64,000 bases of DNA from an uncultured Coriobacteriaceae bacterium (GTDB taxonomy: Bacteria; Actinomycetota; Coriobacteriia; Coriobacteriales; Coriobacteriaceae): NCBI GenBank assembly GCA_944319885.1, contig CALUFC010000007.1:1-64000 (forward strand), written 5' to 3'. The notes under the pieces were generated by a model, which searched no databases, was not told the origin of the DNA, and was given only the letters and a program-made list of their open reading frames with translations. Each line of letters begins with the position of its first letter. Positions within the stretch are counted from its first letter, which is position 1. A program made the position numbers and the translations under genes. Positions 1 through 8,880 of the stretch are shown in pieces.

Positions 1-64
1 TTGCCCCTGTCCGCGTGGGCGGGTATCCTAGTCACTCCAACATCGAATGGTCTGGAGTCATCGC

Positions 65-1950
65 ATGGACATAACCCTCATGCTCGCAGAAGAGCTGAAC
101 CTCTAGCCCGCCGCCGTTCAGGCCGCCATCGACCTCATCGACGAGGGCAACACGATTCCCTTCATCGCTCGCTACCGCAAGGAAGCCATGGGCGGTATGG
201 ATGACGTCGCGCTCCGCACGCTGGGCGACCGCCTCACCTACCTGCGCAATCTCGAACAGCGCAAAGAGGACGTGATCATCCTCATCAACGCCCAGGGCAA
301 GCTCACACCCGAGCTCGAGGCCGAGATTCGCTCTGCCACGCAGCTCCAGCGCGTGGAGGACCTCTACAAGCCCTACCGCAAGAAGCGACAGACGCGCGCG
401 CAGAAGGCTCGCGAGGCCGGCCTGGAGCCGCTCGCCAAAGATCCGGAGAACGTCGCCGACCTGCGCTCCTTCACCGAGGGCACGGGCGAGGTCGTGGCAG
501 TCGCGGTCGATGCGGGCGAGAAGACGCCGTACGAGCCCTACTACGACTTCTCCGAGCCCGCACGCAAGATCCCCGACCATCGCATCCTCGCCATCGATCG
601 CGGCGAGCGTGAGGGCAAGCTCCGCGCGCGCGTGGGTGTGGACACCGAGGCCGCCGTCGCGCGACTCGGCTCCCGCTGGCCGCGCCGCCAGGGCCCGTTC
701 GCCTCGGTGCTCGACGCCGCCATCGCCGACGGCTACAAGCGCCTCATGGCACCCTCGCTCGAGCGCGAGCTACGCGCCAAGCTCACGGTCCGCGCGCAGA
801 CGGATGCCATCAAGGTCTTCGGCAAGAACCTCGAGAGCCTGCTCTCGGCCCGTCCGGTGCGCGGCGCGCGCGTGATCGCGTTCGATCCGGGCTTCCGCAC
901 GGGCTGCAAGGTGGCTGTGCTCGACGAGACGGGCAAGTTGCTCGACCACGGCGTCGTGTACCCCACCAAGCCGCGCCATGACGTGGCAGGCACCAAGCGC
1001 GAGCTGGCCCGTCTGGTGAAGAAGCACCGCATCAACACCATCGTGATCGGCAACGGCACGGCGAGCCGCGAGACCGAGGAGGTCGTGTCGGAGTTCATCG
1101 CCGAGCAGGCACCCGAGCTTCGCTACACCATCGTGAACGAGGCGGGCGCGTCTGTGTACTCGGCGAGCGAGCTGGCGAGTGCGGAGTACCCGGAGCTCGA
1201 TGTGACCACGCGCGGCGCCATGAGCCTGGGCCGCCGACTGCAAGACCCGCTGGCCGAGCTCGTGAAGATCCCGCCGCAGTCCATCGGCGTGGGCCAGTAC
1301 CAGCACGACCTTGACCAGGCGGAGCTTTCGCGCGCGCTCGGCAACGTGGTGGAGGACGTGGTGAACCGCGCGGGCGTGGACGTGAACACGGCGAGCGCGA
1401 GCCTGCTGGGCTATGTCTCCGGCATCACGCAACCGGTGGCCAAGAACATCGTGGCGTACCGCAAGGAGAACGGCGTGTTCACCGATCGCAACCAGCTCAA
1501 GAAGGTGCCCAAGCTGGGTCCGAAGGCCTTTGAGCAGTGCGCGGGGTTCCTCCGCATCTCGGGCGGCAAGAACTCGCTCGATGCGACGAGTGTGCACCCG
1601 GAGAGCTATGTCGTGGCCACGCAGGTGCTCGAGCGCGCCGGCGTGACGGCGGCCGACCTTGCCTCGGGCGGCATCCCGGACATCGGCAAGCGCGTGGGCA
1701 ACGTGGCAACGCTCGCAGGTGAGCTGGGTTGCGGCTTCATGACGCTCATCGATATCGTCGACGAGCTCAAGAAGCCCGGCCGCGACCCGCGCGACGATGC
1801 TCCCGAGGTCGTGTTCAGCCGCGCGGCGCTCTCCATCGACGACCTGCAGCCGGGCATGGAGCTCACCAGCACCGTGTACAACGTGGTCGACTACAGCGCC
1901 TTCGTGGACGTGGTCGTGCGCCAGGACGGCCTCGTGCACACCTCCAAGCT
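65..1950 (+). pseudogene. Degraded second copy of Tex (S1 RNA-binding transcription accessory protein)
   Basis: Residue for residue this is a copy of the intact Tex protein at 5893-8049. Three lesions mark it as broken. An in-frame TAG at 104-106 replaces codon 14 after the ATG at 65. An in-frame deletion removes about 50 residues between the EPLA and ENVADL blocks (near 440). Homology stops at about 1950 inside the C-terminal S1 domain, so the last 40 or so residues are replaced by unrelated sequence. The frame stays open from an ATG at 188 to 2146, so a protein lacking the N terminus and most of S1 could still be made. The YqgF-like core (FDPGFRTGCKVAVLDETG) and the helix-hairpin-helix region are intact in sequence. 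The first 32 bases also match the region upstream of the intact copy, so the duplication included a promoter region. Confidence 0.85.
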
Positions 1951-2075
1951 GGTCGTCCTCAGCCAAGCCGCAGGGAGACTAGAGGCGACCGTTCGACCCT
2001 TTGCGGCTGTTGGCGCCAAATCCGCAAGGTATGATGGGGCAACGGAGGGTATCTGGGCGAGGACGGAGGTTCGAT

Positions 2076-2801
2076 ATGCCTACGACGGAATGGATGGGCC
2101 AGTTCGAGGCGGTCAAGGGCAAGCTGGACTGCAAAGCCGACCTTGACGCGTATTTCTCCGAGAAAACCATCGGCTGCATGCCAGTTGACGTGCTGGACAT
2201 CGGCAGCATCAACATCCCCACCGGCACGGTGTTCGCATGCGACCCGCTGGTGTGGCTCGAGGACGCACGGCCCTTCATCCAAACCATTCCCGCGGGGACG
2301 TACCCTGTGAAGCTCTGCGTGGTCGTAGACGAGCGGCTCGGTGATCGCTATGCCTGCATCAAAGTTGAGGTGAGCGATCAGAAGCCCGTGCGCTACGAGC
2401 TGGGCATGATCGGCGACGAGGACTTGGGGGAGGAGTTGGAGGACGGCTCGTTCTTCGGGTTCGGCGTCGACGCCGGCATGGGTTGCATCGCGGACATCCA
2501 GACCCAGAAGGCGTTCCAGGCCTACTGGGCAAAGCGGCTGGAGGAAGACGAGGACATCAACCCGTATGATGACCTCTTCTTCGGGCTGCTGGAGGAAAAC
2601 GCCCGGCTGAACCCCCAGTACCAGACCGAGGGCGGTGACTGGCTCAACTGGACGGTGCCCGGGACGGACTGCAACCTTGCTATGTGCACGGCAGGTTGGG
2701 GTGACGGAGCCTACCCGGTCTACTTCGGGCGCGATGCGCAAGGCGAGATCTGCGGCGTGTACGTGCACTTCATCGACATCGTAGAGTGCTACAGCGCGTA
2801 G
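2076..2801 (+). CDS. DUF4241 domain protein
   Basis: A 241-residue soluble protein with no signal peptide or membrane segment. It has the features I associate with DUF4241: a CDPLVWLEDARPF block near residue 60, a following PAGTYPVKLCVV strand, FGFGVDAGMGCIAD near the middle, and a C-terminal GWGDGAYPVYFGRDAQGEI block. The family function is unknown to me. The ATG at 2076 is preferred over upstream in-frame starts because GGAGGT lies five bases before it. The gene begins about 125 bases past the point where tex homology ends, and the open frame of the tex pseudogene runs over its first 70 bases. A TATGAT at 2029-2034 could be a -10 box. Confidence 0.7.
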   Translation: MPTTEWMGQFEAVKGKLDCKADLDAYFSEKTIGCMPVDVLDIGSINIPTGTVFACDPLVWLEDARPFIQTIPAGTYPVKLCVVVDERLGDRYACIKVEVSDQKPVRYELGMIGDEDLGEELEDGSFFGFGVDAGMGCIADIQTQKAFQAYWAKRLEEDEDINPYDDLFFGLLEENARLNPQYQTEGGDWLNWTVPGTDCNLAMCTAGWGDGAYPVYFGRDAQGEICGVYVHFIDIVECYSA

Positions 2802-2878
2802 GTAGCGCGTGCGAAGGAAGACCAAGGTGCCCAAGGCGCAGGAAGTTCCAGCTCGGTTCTAAGCAGCTTACGGCGATG

Positions 2879-4150
2879 CTACACCGCCCAAACCGGGAAC
2901 GCCCACGCTCGTTCGCTTACGGGGAATGTATCCTGAGCCATGCAGATGACAGTACCTGTCCCAATTTCGCGTTTGAACATAGAGAGCTCGGGTTCCACAT
3001 CAGGTGCATTGACCGGGTCTAAGACGCTTAGGTTGCGCGCGTCCTTGCGCGAAGGCGATGCCGTTTTCTTCACCTCGATAGGGAAGAGCGTCCCATCGCG
3101 CTCCATAAGCAGATCGATTTCCTTCTTGTCGTTGTTGCGGAAGAAGTAGAGCGGTGCTCGTTGACCTGCGTTGAGGAAGCTCTTGTAGACCTCTCCAAAA
3201 ACATGGGTTTCGAAGATCTGCTCGCTCATGGCACCGGCTTCAAGAGCCTGCGGACTGGTCCATCCCGTGAGATACGCCGCCAACCCAGTGTCGAGAAAAT
3301 GCATGATCGGCTGCTTGGAGAGGCGCTTCAGCAGGTTGTTCGCGTATGGTTCGACGATCTTAACGATGTATGAGCTCGCGAGCAGGGAGAGCCATGTCTT
3401 AGCCGTTTTCTCGTCGATGTCCGCGATGCGTGCGAGTTCCGCATAGACCACGGGCTTCGAGGTGAGCGCGGCGCAGGCTGTCATGAAGCGGCGAAACTTC
3501 AGTTCGTCGCCAATCTGCGAGAGGTCGCGGATGTCGCGCATGATGTATGTATCGAGGTAGGACTCGTACGCGCCGGCGCGCAGGTCTTTCGGTAGGGAGC
3601 GGATGCCTGGAAGCGAGCCGGCGCAGATGCGGTTGTATGCTTCTACAACGTCGTATGGTTTGGATACGCTCACGCGGCGAACGAAGTAATCCCGTCCAGG
3701 GGAGAAGGGCTCAGAGGGGATGTCAGAAATCTCAGCGCCGGAGAGGCCGAGCAATTCGATGATGCCGACGCGCCCTGCAAGCGATTCCGAGACCTCCTTC
3801 ATGAGGTGGAATGGCTGGGAACCGGTAAGCCAGACGGTTCCAGGTTCATCAGACGCGTCGACGATTTCCTTGATGTAGGGGAGAAGTTCGGGCGCTTTCT
3901 GGATCTCATCGATGAGAACGGGTGGACGGTAGCGCTGGAGAAAGAGCGCGGGGTCTTCCTTCGCAGTCTGCAGGATGGCGGTATTGTCGAGAGTCACGTA
4001 GGCGCGTTCGATGCCTGCTGACGCATCTTCTTCCATAAGGTGCTTGAGCATAGTGGTCTTGCCAGCTTGGCGAGGACCGGTTACGACAACGACCTTGAAG
4101 TGTTCGGAATATCTTCGAACTACGGGCTCCAACGCGCGGGTGATGTACAT
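2879..4150 (-). CDS. AAA-family ATPase with C-terminal DUF4143
   Basis: A 423-residue protein of the AAA_14/DUF4143 type. Walker A is GPRQAGKTT at residues 25-33 and Walker B is VLIDEI at about 78-83. A LTGSQ sensor-like motif follows. The C-terminal DUF4143 region includes EIDLLMERDGTLFPIEVKKT, which has the D-x(n)-ExK pattern of PD-(D/E)XK nuclease folds. Family members are common accessory genes of uncertain role, often suspected in defence or toxin-antitoxin-like functions. The ATG at 4150 is chosen because AGAGGT precedes it; an ATG 21 bases further upstream has no such site and would lie inside the palindrome. The leader is a perfect 44-bp palindrome that abuts a TATAAT box, which suggests autoregulation. 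Confidence 0.8.
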   Translation of the reverse strand: MYITRALEPVVRRYSEHFKVVVVTGPRQAGKTTMLKHLMEEDASAGIERAYVTLDNTAILQTAKEDPALFLQRYRPPVLIDEIQKAPELLPYIKEIVDASDEPGTVWLTGSQPFHLMKEVSESLAGRVGIIELLGLSGAEISDIPSEPFSPGRDYFVRRVSVSKPYDVVEAYNRICAGSLPGIRSLPKDLRAGAYESYLDTYIMRDIRDLSQIGDELKFRRFMTACAALTSKPVVYAELARIADIDEKTAKTWLSLLASSYIVKIVEPYANNLLKRLSKQPIMHFLDTGLAAYLTGWTSPQALEAGAMSEQIFETHVFGEVYKSFLNAGQRAPLYFFRNNDKKEIDLLMERDGTLFPIEVKKTASPSRKDARNLSVLDPVNAPDVEPELSMFKREIGTGTVICMAQDTFPVSERAWAFPVWAV

Positions 4151-4159
4151 GGCAACCTC

Positions 4160-4203
4160 TAATCTTCTCAAATCCGGAATCGATTCCGGATTTGAGAAGA
4201 TTA
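4160..4203. promoter_or_regulatory. Perfect 44-bp palindrome overlapping the promoter of the AAA ATPase
   Basis: The two 22-base arms are exact reverse complements with no loop; the centre is AATCGATT. On the minus strand its upstream edge overlaps a TATAAT (about 4200-4205), so transcription would begin inside the palindrome. Its other edge is nine bases from the ATPase start codon. It may be an operator, a 5'-UTR hairpin, or the footprint of a small mobile element. Confidence 0.75.
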
Positions 4204-4565
4204 TAGCAAGATAGTAGGTGTATCGCTAATTGGCGGATCCAGAGTGTCGTTTGACAAAGCACAAGATGACAGGTCAAGATCCTATCTCTACCGCCTGCCG
4301 GACTTATCGCTGGTCTATTTCCACCGTGCCGGTACAAGATTGCCAACCTTACTCAGCCCGCCGATCCATCCAATCGAGCTGTTGCCCCTTGTCGACTATC
4401 CATTTGATCCAACCATTTTGACTTCTACATATCTGTATAAACGTGTTGAAGACTCTTCGGTAGGAAAGCGGCTGCGGGTAAGATGCGAAGCAGAGAAAAT
4501 AAAAAACATTTGAGATAAGCGCGCCTCCGGTCGTGCAGGCGGGCGTGTCAAACAGGGGGGGCACC
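4204..4565. other. Intergenic region, divergent between the ATPase and the membrane-protein pair
   Basis: About 360 bases with visibly lower GC than the flanking genes. A frame on the plus strand is open at 4244-4513, but it has no ribosome binding site and no family features, so I do not call it a gene. It contains the minus-strand promoter of the ATPase at its left edge and presumably a plus-strand promoter for the genes from 4566. It may be a coding remnant. Confidence 0.4.
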
Positions 4566-5033
4566 GTGAGCGACGACATTACGGTCTTCGTGCCGAAAGG
4601 CTTTTCGCTGTTCATATGGGGTTGCTCGGCGCTGCTCGCCCTCGTGCCCATCGGGTTTGCGCTTGCAGGTGAGCTGCCCCTGGTCGGAGCGGCGATTTTC
4701 GCCTGCCTGATTGGCCCGTTCGTGCTTGCCGGTGCTCTTTGGCGTCGCTTTAGGGTCACGGTGCGACAAGGTGTTATCGCTGTCCAGCCGTGCTTTGGGC
4801 GCGCATGGAGCTTCTCGGTTGTCGACGTAATGCGCGTGGTGCGCCGCGTGAACCCAAGCGGTAGCTCGGGGGAGCTTGCCAAGATGACCGTCTGGTCTGG
4901 TCGGCGTCGCGTGTCCGTGGAGGCGTTCATGCAGGGAAGCGAGGCGTTCTGGACGTACATCGAGCGAAACGTGTCGCCTAACATCATCATCACCAAAGGG
5001 CACGGGAGGCGTGATGCCCATGAAGCTCGTTGA
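4566..5033 (+). CDS. Small membrane protein with PH-like cytoplasmic domain
   Basis: A 155-residue protein starting at GTG 4566, eight bases after a G-rich ribosome binding site. Two membrane segments lie at about residues 13-30 and 33-55. An RRFRVTV...IAVQPCFGR stretch leads into a roughly 100-residue soluble domain. That organisation resembles bacterial PH-domain (bPH, YdbT-like) membrane proteins, but the match is by shape, not by a diagnostic motif. The same RFRV...QP.FGR segment recurs in the next gene, which overlaps this one by about 20 bases and must be co-translated. Function unknown. Confidence 0.6.
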   Translation: MSDDITVFVPKGFSLFIWGCSALLALVPIGFALAGELPLVGAAIFACLIGPFVLAGALWRRFRVTVRQGVIAVQPCFGRAWSFSVVDVMRVVRRVNPSGSSGELAKMTVWSGRRRVSVEAFMQGSEAFWTYIERNVSPNIIITKGHGRRDAHEAR

Positions 5034-5781
5034 GCGCACCGACACCTACCTTATCGTTGGGCTCGCGGATGAAGACCTAGCGGAGGTTGCGGAGGATTTC
5101 GGCCTCGTGCTTCCCGGACGCTTCGTTCGAATTCCCGGATGCCAGGTACATGATGGCTTTTGCGCGCATGCGGACGAGATGCAGGCGGCCCCGCGTGCGG
5201 CGGGTCCCTTCTGTCTGCTCGATATGTGTGATGAGTCGCGGTTGTTAATCGCCAAGGCGGTCTGCGCGTTTTGGCCGAGCTTCGGGATGGACGGCGCTCT
5301 CCGCTTCTACAGTGCGGATGGCGAGCTCTGGTGTCGGAACGACCACGGGTTTTCTATCGAAGTTGCTGCACCGCGTTCAACTGCCGTTTTGTGGACCCTG
5401 CTCGCGGTGATGATCGGCGCGGCGGAGGTGTTCCTCACGGTGGTGCTGTCTTGGCTTGAGGGCGTGTACGGGGCGCTCTTCATCAACATCATGCTCGTAC
5501 CGTTTCTGGTCGTTTGCGCTGCTCGTGCTTTGCATTGTTGGCGCTTCAGGGTATCCGCAAGCCTGCGCGGCATAACGGTGCAGCCCGTCTTCGGGAGGGA
5601 ATTGCGCTTTGCGCTCTCTGATATCGAGAGCGTCGAGCGCACGATTGACCGCCAGGCAGGAGATGCCGTACGCAGACTCGTGATTCGTACGGATGCGGGC
5701 AAGGTGACGATGAACGATGCCCTCGCGGGAATCGCGGAACTCGACGCGTTTCTCATCACGGTGCGTAAGATTTCACGCTGA
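5014..5781 (+). CDS. Membrane protein paralogous to the upstream gene, with an extra N-terminal domain
   Basis: About 255 residues. The first 120 residues form a soluble region of unknown type containing seven cysteines. Two membrane segments follow at about 128-148 and 154-172. The tail then begins with WRFRVSASLRGITVQPVFGR and matches the tail of the upstream protein in spacing and motif. ATG 5014 and ATG 5020 are both possible; GGGAGG at 5004-5009 is four bases from the first and ten from the second. The start lies inside the end of the preceding gene, so the two form a translationally coupled pair. The pair looks like a partial duplication. Function unknown. Confidence 0.55.
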   Translation: MPMKLVERTDTYLIVGLADEDLAEVAEDFGLVLPGRFVRIPGCQVHDGFCAHADEMQAAPRAAGPFCLLDMCDESRLLIAKAVCAFWPSFGMDGALRFYSADGELWCRNDHGFSIEVAAPRSTAVLWTLLAVMIGAAEVFLTVVLSWLEGVYGALFINIMLVPFLVVCAARALHCWRFRVSASLRGITVQPVFGRELRFALSDIESVERTIDRQAGDAVRRLVIRTDAGKVTMNDALAGIAELDAFLITVRKISR

Positions 5782-5813
5782 ACCCCTGAGCAGCTGCCGT
5801 GCAATCGGCCGCT

Positions 5814-5845
5814 TGCCCCTGTCCGCGCGGGCGGGTATTCTAGTT
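5814..5845 (+). repeat. Duplicated upstream segment of tex
   Basis: These 32 bases match positions 1-32 with two differences, including the shared core CGGGTATTCTAGT (CGGGTATCCTAGT in the other copy). Each copy sits upstream of a tex start codon. The similarity stops after the match, and the AGGAGG ribosome binding site is present only upstream of the intact gene. The TATTCT/TATCCT hexamer could be the -10 box of a tex promoter. Confidence 0.7.
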
Positions 5846-5892
5846 CAGCTTTGATTGAGTTGTGCACAAAATGACGCGCAGGAGGCTCGCGC

Positions 5893-8049
5893 ATGGATAT
5901 CATCGCAACACTTGCCGAGGAACTCGGCTTGAAGCGCGCTGCCGTTGAGGCGGCGGTTGCCTTAATCGACGAAGGGAATACCATCCCGTTCATTGCCCGG
6001 TATCGTAAAGAGGCTACGGGTGGCATGGACGATGTTGCGCTGCGCGCACTCGACGATCGCCTGAGCTACCTTCGCAATCTTGAGCAGCGCAAGGAAGACG
6101 TCATCGCGCTTATCGCGGCGCAGGGCAAGCTTACGCCCGAGCTTGAACGTGACATCCGCGATGCCATGCAGCTGCAGCGTGTGGAAGACCTGTACAAGCC
6201 GTATCGCAAAAAGCGCCAGACGCGGGCGCAGAAAGCGCGCGAGGCGGGGCTCGAGCCGCTGGCGAACATGATCATTATGCAGGTCACGCCCAAGCGGGGT
6301 ACGGTGCTCGACGCAGCTGCAGAGTTCGCAACGCCCGAGGCTGCCGAGGCGGGATACGACACACCGGAGAAGGTGCTCGCCGGCGCTTCGGACATCGTGG
6401 CGGAGACGGTGGCGGAAGATGCGGAGAACGTGGCGGATCTGCGTGCGTTCACCGCGGCAACCGGCGCGATCGCCTCGGTTGCCGTCGATGTCGACGAGAA
6501 GACCCCCTACGAGCCGTATTACGACTTTACCGAGCCGGTGGCGAAGATTCCCAACCATCGCATTCTCGCCATCGATCGAGGCGAGCGCGAGGGCAAGTTG
6601 CGCGTGCATGTGCAGGTGGATGCCGCCGCGGCGCTGGCGCGCCTGGGTTCGCGCTGGCCGCGCCGGCAGGGGCCGTTCGCCCCGGTGCTCGACGCCGCCA
6701 TCGCCGACGGCTATAAGCGCCTGATGGCGCCGTCGCTGGAGCGCGAGGCGCGCGCCAAGCTGACCGTGCGCGCCCAGATGGACGCCATCAAGGTGTTCGC
6801 GAAGAACCTCGAGGGGCTGCTTTCGGCGCGACCGGTGCGCGGCGCGCGCATCATCTCGCTCGATCCGGGATATCGCACCGGCTGCAAGGTGGCGGTGCTC
6901 GACGAGACGGGCAAGCTGCTCGATCACGGCGTGGTCTATCCCACGCCGCCGCGCCGCGATATCGCCGGCACCAAGCGCGAGCTGGCGCGGCTCGTGGGCC
7001 GGTATGGCATCAACACCATCGTCATCGGCAACGGCACGGCGAGCCGTGAGACCGAGGAGGTTGTCTCGGAGTTCATTGCCGAGCAGGCGCCGGATCTGCG
7101 CTACACCATCGTGAACGAGGCGGGCGCCTCGGTGTACTCCGCCTCCGAGCTGGCGAGCCAGGAGTATCCTGAGCTCGACGTCACCACACGCGGCGCCATG
7201 AGCCTGGGGCGTCGTCTGCAAGATCCGCTCGCCGAGCTCGTGAAGATCCCACCGCAGTCCATCGGTGTGGGGCAGTACCAGCACGATCTAGACCAGACCG
7301 AGCTCGCCCGCGCGCTCGGGCACGTGGTGGAGGACGTGGTGAACCGCGTGGGTGTCGACGTGAACACCGCGAGTGCGAGCCTGCTCTCCTATGTCTCGGG
7401 CATCACGCCTGCGGTGGCGAAGAACATCGTGGCGTATCGCGAGGAGATGGGCCCGTTTACCAATCGCGCGCAGCTCAAGAAGGTGCCCAAGTTGGGGCCC
7501 AAGGCATACGAGCAGAGCGCCGGCTTCTTGCGCATCACAGGTGGGGCGAATCCGCTCGATGCGACGGCCGTGCATCCCGAGAGCTACGAGGTGGCGCGTG
7601 CCGTGCTCGATCGCGCCGGTGTCGCTGCGGGCGAGCTGGCGCGCGGCGGGGTTCCCGACATCAACCAGCGGGTGGGGAGCGTGGCCACGCTTGCCGGCGA
7701 GCTGGGTTGCGGCATCCTCACGCTGATCGATATCATCGCCGAGCTCGAGAAGCCGGGTCGCGATCCGCGTGACGACGCGCCCGAGGTGGTGTTCAGCCGC
7801 GCCGCGCTCTCCATCGACGACCTCGAGGCGGGCATGGAGCTCACCGGCACGGTGCGCAACGTGGTCGACTTCGGCGCGTTCGTGGATATCGGCGTGCACC
7901 AGGATGGCCTGGTGCACATTTCGAAACTCGCCAAGCGCTTCGTGAAGCATCCGAGCGATGTGGTGGCGGTTGGCGATACGGTGAAGGTCTGGGTTGAGCA
8001 GGTCGATCGCGCCCGTGGGCGCATCTCGCTCACCATGGTTCAGGACTAG
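5893..8049 (+). CDS. tex: Tex-family S1 RNA-binding protein
   Basis: A full-length 718-residue Tex protein, a cytoplasmic nucleic-acid-binding factor thought to act in transcription or RNA metabolism. The N-terminal helical region includes IPFIARYRKEATGGMDD. The YqgF-like RNase H fold begins at about residue 320 (SLDPGYRTGCKVAVLDETG). Helix-hairpin-helix motifs are at about 490-550 (VDVNTASASLL, LKKVPKLGPKAYEQSAGFLR), and the S1 domain is at about 645-718 (GTVRNVVDFGAFVDIGVHQDG). The start has AGGAGG eight bases upstream. It stands alone, followed by a strong hairpin and a convergent gene. A degraded copy lies 5.8 kb upstream. Confidence 0.95.
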   Translation: MDIIATLAEELGLKRAAVEAAVALIDEGNTIPFIARYRKEATGGMDDVALRALDDRLSYLRNLEQRKEDVIALIAAQGKLTPELERDIRDAMQLQRVEDLYKPYRKKRQTRAQKAREAGLEPLANMIIMQVTPKRGTVLDAAAEFATPEAAEAGYDTPEKVLAGASDIVAETVAEDAENVADLRAFTAATGAIASVAVDVDEKTPYEPYYDFTEPVAKIPNHRILAIDRGEREGKLRVHVQVDAAAALARLGSRWPRRQGPFAPVLDAAIADGYKRLMAPSLEREARAKLTVRAQMDAIKVFAKNLEGLLSARPVRGARIISLDPGYRTGCKVAVLDETGKLLDHGVVYPTPPRRDIAGTKRELARLVGRYGINTIVIGNGTASRETEEVVSEFIAEQAPDLRYTIVNEAGASVYSASELASQEYPELDVTTRGAMSLGRRLQDPLAELVKIPPQSIGVGQYQHDLDQTELARALGHVVEDVVNRVGVDVNTASASLLSYVSGITPAVAKNIVAYREEMGPFTNRAQLKKVPKLGPKAYEQSAGFLRITGGANPLDATAVHPESYEVARAVLDRAGVAAGELARGGVPDINQRVGSVATLAGELGCGILTLIDIIAELEKPGRDPRDDAPEVVFSRAALSIDDLEAGMELTGTVRNVVDFGAFVDIGVHQDGLVHISKLAKRFVKHPSDVVAVGDTVKVWVEQVDRARGRISLTMVQD

Positions 8050-8054
8050 CGAAG

Positions 8055-8102
8055 TGGGGACGGGCCGCGCGTGGTCATGCGGCACGGTCGCGGCCGTCCC
8101 CA
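8055..8102. terminator. Hairpin between convergent tex and the zinc-ribbon gene
   Basis: Arms GGGGACGGGCCGCG and CGCGGCCGTCCCC can pair with one bulge across a loop of about 20 bases, starting six bases after the tex stop codon. There is no long T tract, so termination efficiency is uncertain, but the position between convergent genes fits a bidirectional terminator. Confidence 0.55.
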
Positions 8103-8114
8103 TCTGTTCGCTTG

Positions 8115-8402
8115 CTACCAGGGATGCGAGGTGAGGTGCCAGCCGCCGCAATAGGAGCACTTGTAGCAGCTCAGGCCGCGCCTGCCATGCTTCTCGCACC
8201 GCGCGATCGCCTCGAGCGCGTCGCTTTTGCAGGTATATCGTTGCTTCGACGCGCAGGACTTCTCGCGAAACGCCTGATCGCGCTTCGCATCCAGGTTATC
8301 GAGATGCTGGTGCTCGCGTTCAAAGGCGTCGCCCGCGTCGAAGAAATCCGCTTTGAACGCGGCGACGCGCTTGGCACGCGCCGAGGGCTTATGGCTTGCC
8401 AT
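8115..8402 (-). CDS. Small putative zinc-ribbon protein
   Basis: A 95-residue charged protein. The C terminus carries C-Y-K-C-S-Y-C-G-G-W-H-L-T-S, with CxxCxxC spacing and a nearby His, which suggests a metal-binding ribbon. Further cysteines lie at residues 50, 58 and 69. I recall small actinobacterial and phage proteins ending in a similar YxCxxCGxWHLTS pattern, with no known function. The start codon at 8402 lies only four bases downstream (in transcription) of the stop of the membrane-protein gene at 8407-8673, so the two are probably co-transcribed. Confidence 0.6.
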   Translation of the reverse strand: MASHKPSARAKRVAAFKADFFDAGDAFEREHQHLDNLDAKRDQAFREKSCASKQRYTCKSDALEAIARCEKHGRRGLSCYKCSYCGGWHLTSHPW

Positions 8403-8406
8403 GGTG

Positions 8407-8673
8407 CTAGGCGACGAGCTTGACGATGTTGGCGATGATGAAGAGCACCGGCACGAACAGGCAGAGCAGGATACCGATGACCGAGGATACGATGCCAATC
8501 GAGGAGAACATATCGGCGCGGTAGTCCATCTTCTTCGAGCGGCGCGAGCACCAGACGCCGCCCGCGCCCACGGCCGCCCCAACCAGCTGGAGGGGGATGA
8601 GCGGTAGAAGCGACATCGCAACAGAGACGAGCCCCAAGGCGACAGATACCATACCCATTTGCTTGGCGTTCAT
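8407..8673 (-). CDS. Small membrane protein, DUF4190-like
   Basis: An 88-residue protein with two hydrophobic segments (about residues 6-37 and 60-86) joined by a short basic cytoplasmic loop (CSRRSKKMDYRAD). The MGMVSVALGLVSVAMSLLPLIP opening and the IGIVSSVIGILLCLF second segment resemble DUF4190-type proteins. ATG 8673 is chosen because AGGAGG lies six bases before it. It forms a two-gene unit with the zinc-ribbon protein. Function unknown. Confidence 0.6.
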   Translation of the reverse strand: MNAKQMGMVSVALGLVSVAMSLLPLIPLQLVGAAVGAGGVWCSRRSKKMDYRADMFSSIGIVSSVIGILLCLFVPVLFIIANIVKLVA

Positions 8674-8880
8674 GGAACCTCCTGATGTGTGCGCGTCCAT
8701 TCGCGCGTCGAGCTTCCATCATACCAGTCTCGGGCGCGTGCGGCGTGGGGGCATGGCGCTTACGCGCGGCGGCGCATCCCGCCTCGTGCCCGAGTGAGAG
8801 CGAAGGTTTTCTGCGGCATCTCACCGCAGCCGCGTCGTCTCTGCACGGTATGGCATCATGGGAGCGCAAGGAGGGCTGAG

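Noticed and set aside
4244-4513. 89-residue open frame in the gap after the palindrome
   Set aside because: There is no ribosome binding site and no recognisable family; kept only as a possible coding remnant in the intergenic entry.
770-7284. Long minus-strand open frames opposite both tex copies
   Set aside because: They are antisense to conserved Tex sequence, have His/Arg-rich composition typical of GC-rich reverse frames, and have no ribosome binding sites or family motifs.
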